From Coprobacter tertius (lineage in GTDB: Bacteria > Bacteroidota > Bacteroidia > Bacteroidales > Coprobacteraceae), in NCBI RefSeq assembly GCF_024330105.1, contig NZ_JANDHW010000008.1, positions 62,001 to 126,000 on the forward strand: a stretch of DNA of 64,000 bases. Reading direction: 5' to 3'. A model generated the notes under the pieces. That model saw only the letters and a program-made list of their open reading frames with translations, did not search any database and was not told the DNA's origin. The position numbers and the translations under genes are program-made. Each line of letters begins with the position of its first letter. Position 1 is the first letter of the stretch. This document shows positions 62,138 through 64,000 of this stretch, in pieces.

Positions 62138-64000
62138 TCACTTATGATCTTTTTCCCACTCGACATATTGTTTAGGACTCATCGAAGTGTATTGCTTAAA
62201 AGACCGGTAAAAAGAAGCTAAAGAGGAAAAACCAGCCTCTCGGTAAAGTGCTTGAATATCGGTATCCTCATCGAGTCGTTCGATTACATAGCGTATCCGG
62301 TAACCATTCAGCCATTGATTGAAGTTTTTCCCCGAACGATTATTAATACAAGCAGACAAATAAGTACGATTTACGTTCATCAACCGGGAAAGAAATTCGA
62401 GAGAAAGTTCCGGATCGCGATACAAATATCGGGAACTCATCACTTCATCCGTTTTTTTAAACAAAGATTCTTCGGGATCGACCGTCTGGTCGCTCTGTTG
62501 CAAGCCTTTCTTTAAATTATCAATCTCCTGTTGCTTATTATATATAAGAGATAACTGTTGCCTTTTACGAGTATACATCCACCACAACATAGTCACAATA
62601 CCCACTAATAAAACAATAAGAAACATGGATAACACAAGAGTTCTTTTCGAATATTCAATCTGCTTTTCTTTCCAGTCGATCGAATCGATAAACTCTTTAT
62701 TCTTATAGCGTCGCGTAATCGTACCGAAATTCTTTTCTTTTTCCTGTTCGGTAAAATAATGCGTCAAAGAATCTCTTCTATCGAGTGCTTCAAACGCCTT
62801 AGCAAATTCACCCGAACTACGATAGAACGATGCATACACTTTTAATGCCTCTATCGCATTTTTCAGGTTATATCGTGCCAGTTCACTATATGCCATCGGA
62901 CGCATTAAATCCAGAACACCCAACCCGGCCTCGGTCTTCCCATTTTTCTCTAACAAACGGGCATACCTTATACACATCGGAAACGAACAATAGGGTAAGT
63001 TAAGTTTACTCCCAAACACGCCGCTCTGCTTTTCTTTCGAAACTTTAAAATCAGATATGGCTTTACGGAAATATAACTCCGCTGAATCTATCCGTTCCTC
63101 CCTCACATAAGTATCGGCAATGCTTATATATACAGTCGACCGGCCAATCCGATTCCCCTGGTCAAGTACCTTGCGAAAATAATTACGGGCGATGTTATAT
63201 TTATCCATCCCCACATAATTTTCGGCGATCTTAAAATTTACATTCTCCTGATTATCCTTTCCCAACAAAAATGAAAGTTTTTTCAGTAATCGCAATGATT
63301 CTTCATAATGGCCTAATGCATAAGCATCCATCGCCATTCCCGAAAGAATACCCAACTGTTTATCCTGTACTCCTTTTTTCTCCGACACTTCATAGGCTTT
63401 CCGGTTCATTTCCCAGCTTTTAGCCATATCTCCCATCAGATTGAATAAAACAGCTATAGCTCTCATTTGCGAGATCATTTTCAACGCATCATCCCGTTTG
63501 GTATAAAATGCCAATAATTCATTATGCAGGTTAATAACCGTTTCATACTGTTCCATCCACCTCAAATATTCTGCTTTACGTACCGTTATATCTTCCCACT
63601 CCTTTTCAGAAAGAGAATAACCGCTTTCCAATTCCCGACACCGGCGGTACCCTTCAGCAAGAGCATAATTTTCTAACCCGGGGACATATAGGTATAACTC
63701 TTCATAATAAAACACCACCATACGGTATAAAACGGCTTTTTTCTGTTTGGTATTAGCGATATCATATGCCTTAATGAGGCACATTTCTTTTTTTTTGAAT
63801 TCGGATTCTTCTATAGCAGGCCTTTCGGATAGACGCAATAATACCGGTATAGCTTCCCGGGGTGATAATGTCTGAGCAGAATCACATATTATATCGAAAT
63901 AAGGAGAAACGACCGTTACCGTGTCGGCCTGTTCCAATAAGGCAGCCTTCTTATTATCATGTCTGTTATTGCAGGCATAACAGAATAAAAACAATAAAAA
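62138..64000 (-). CDS. TPR - transmembrane - AraC-type sensor regulator, 5' end beyond window
   Basis: At least 620 residues. The frame is open to the window edge, so the start lies beyond 64000; the TTG-coded start at 63994 is not credible. The visible N-terminus (FLFCYACNNRHD) looks like the end of a signal peptide or lipobox. TPR-like helical repeats (~40-420) form the probable periplasmic sensor. One membrane helix (TLVLSMFLIVLLVGIVTMLW) is followed by a short coiled-coil (QQEIDNLKKGLQQ). The last ~100 residues are an AraC-type double helix-turn-helix (SLEFLSRLMNVNRTYLSACI ... GFSSLASFYRSFKQYTSMSP). Such proteins are one-component trans-membrane regulators in Bacteroidota. Target genes and ligand unknown. 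Confidence 0.85.
   Translation of the reverse strand, partial: FLLFLFCYACNNRHDNKKAALLEQADTVTVVSPYFDIICDSAQTLSPREAIPVLLRLSERPAIEESEFKKKEMCLIKAYDIANTKQKKAVLYRMVVFYYEELYLYVPGLENYALAEGYRRCRELESGYSLSEKEWEDITVRKAEYLRWMEQYETVINLHNELLAFYTKRDDALKMISQMRAIAVLFNLMGDMAKSWEMNRKAYEVSEKKGVQDKQLGILSGMAMDAYALGHYEESLRLLKKLSFLLGKDNQENVNFKIAENYVGMDKYNIARNYFRKVLDQGNRIGRSTVYISIADTYVREERIDSAELYFRKAISDFKVSKEKQSGVFGSKLNLPYCSFPMCIRYARLLEKNGKTEAGLGVLDLMRPMAYSELARYNLKNAIEALKVYASFYRSSGEFAKAFEALDRRDSLTHYFTEQEKEKNFGTITRRYKNKEFIDSIDWKEKQIEYSKRTLVLSMFLIVLLVGIVTMLWWMYTRKRQQLSLIYNKQQEIDNLKKGLQQSDQTVDPEESLFKKTDEVMSSRYLYRDPELSLEFLSRLMNVNRTYLSACINNRSGKNFNQWLNGYRIRYVIERLDEDTDIQALYREAGFSSLASFYRSFKQYTSMSPKQYVEWEKDHK

Overview
The window is AT-rich DNA from a Bacteroidota chromosome, most likely order Bacteroidales. 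The evidence is a SusC/SusD pair, many secreted glycosidases (GH38, GH92, GH43, a GH99-like protein), a PCMD/calycin surface protein, a TPR-TM-AraC regulator, and repeated promoters of the TTG-N17-20-TAnnTTTG type with no sigma70-style -35/-10. A Barnesiellaceae/Coprobacter-like host would fit the base composition, but this is a guess. No rRNA, tRNA, CRISPR array, insertion sequence or prophage was seen. The region looks like ordinary chromosome with a few irregular spots.

Layout. 1-2.0 kb: end of a lactate-utilisation operon (lutB cut by the window edge, then lutC). 2.0-6.4 kb: a phosphoethanolamine-transferase-like membrane enzyme and a large secreted surface protein. 7.0-13.8 kb: a complete glycine-cleavage cluster on the minus strand (lplA, gcvT, gcvH, gcvPA, gcvPB, lpdA) with a split P-protein and a hairpin before lpdA. 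14.2-29.3 kb: secreted glycan-active proteins (GH99/WbsX-like, GH38, an exported Gfo/Idh oxidoreductase, GH43, GH92) interleaved with housekeeping genes (Ca2+ P-type ATPase, flavodoxin, malate dehydrogenase). 30-36.7 kb: LptF/G permease and ribBA, then kdpD and kdpE; kdpD is broken by a -1 frame change in a poly-A tract carrying an in-frame A_AAA_AAG heptamer. 36.8-46.1 kb: ECF sigma factor, dgkA plus a pentapeptide-repeat gene, aspartate aminotransferase, a PorE-like OmpA lipoprotein, queA, a DUF2027/Smr gene, apbE and mntP. 46.2-52.4 kb: radical-SAM sulfatase-maturase-like enzyme, a TonB-type outer-membrane barrel protein with a Gly/Arg-rich tail, and an MsbA-like exporter. 52.5-59.2 kb: two small membrane proteins and a SusC-SusD-SusE-like glycan-uptake operon with no enzyme beside it. 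59.3-64 kb: asparaginase with an overlapping membrane-protein gene, an EamA permease, and a TPR-TM-AraC sensor regulator running off the right edge.

How it fits together: the cell exports or displays enzymes able to trim alpha-mannosides and arabinose/xylose-type side chains. It imports oligosaccharides through SusCDE and ferments or oxidises the products (mdh, lutBC, aspC, asparaginase, glycine cleavage). The envelope is supported by LptF/G, MsbA, EptA-like, DgkA and OmpA-type proteins.

Several reading frames need their start moved inward because the longest frame begins at an unlikely TTG; promoter boxes support some of these corrections (LptF/G and Smr genes). The best candidates for something unusual are the kdpD frame change (programmed frameshift versus lesion), a 39-codon reading frame with its own terminator upstream of the GH92 gene, and a perfect 16-bp inverted repeat inside the 3' end of apbE.
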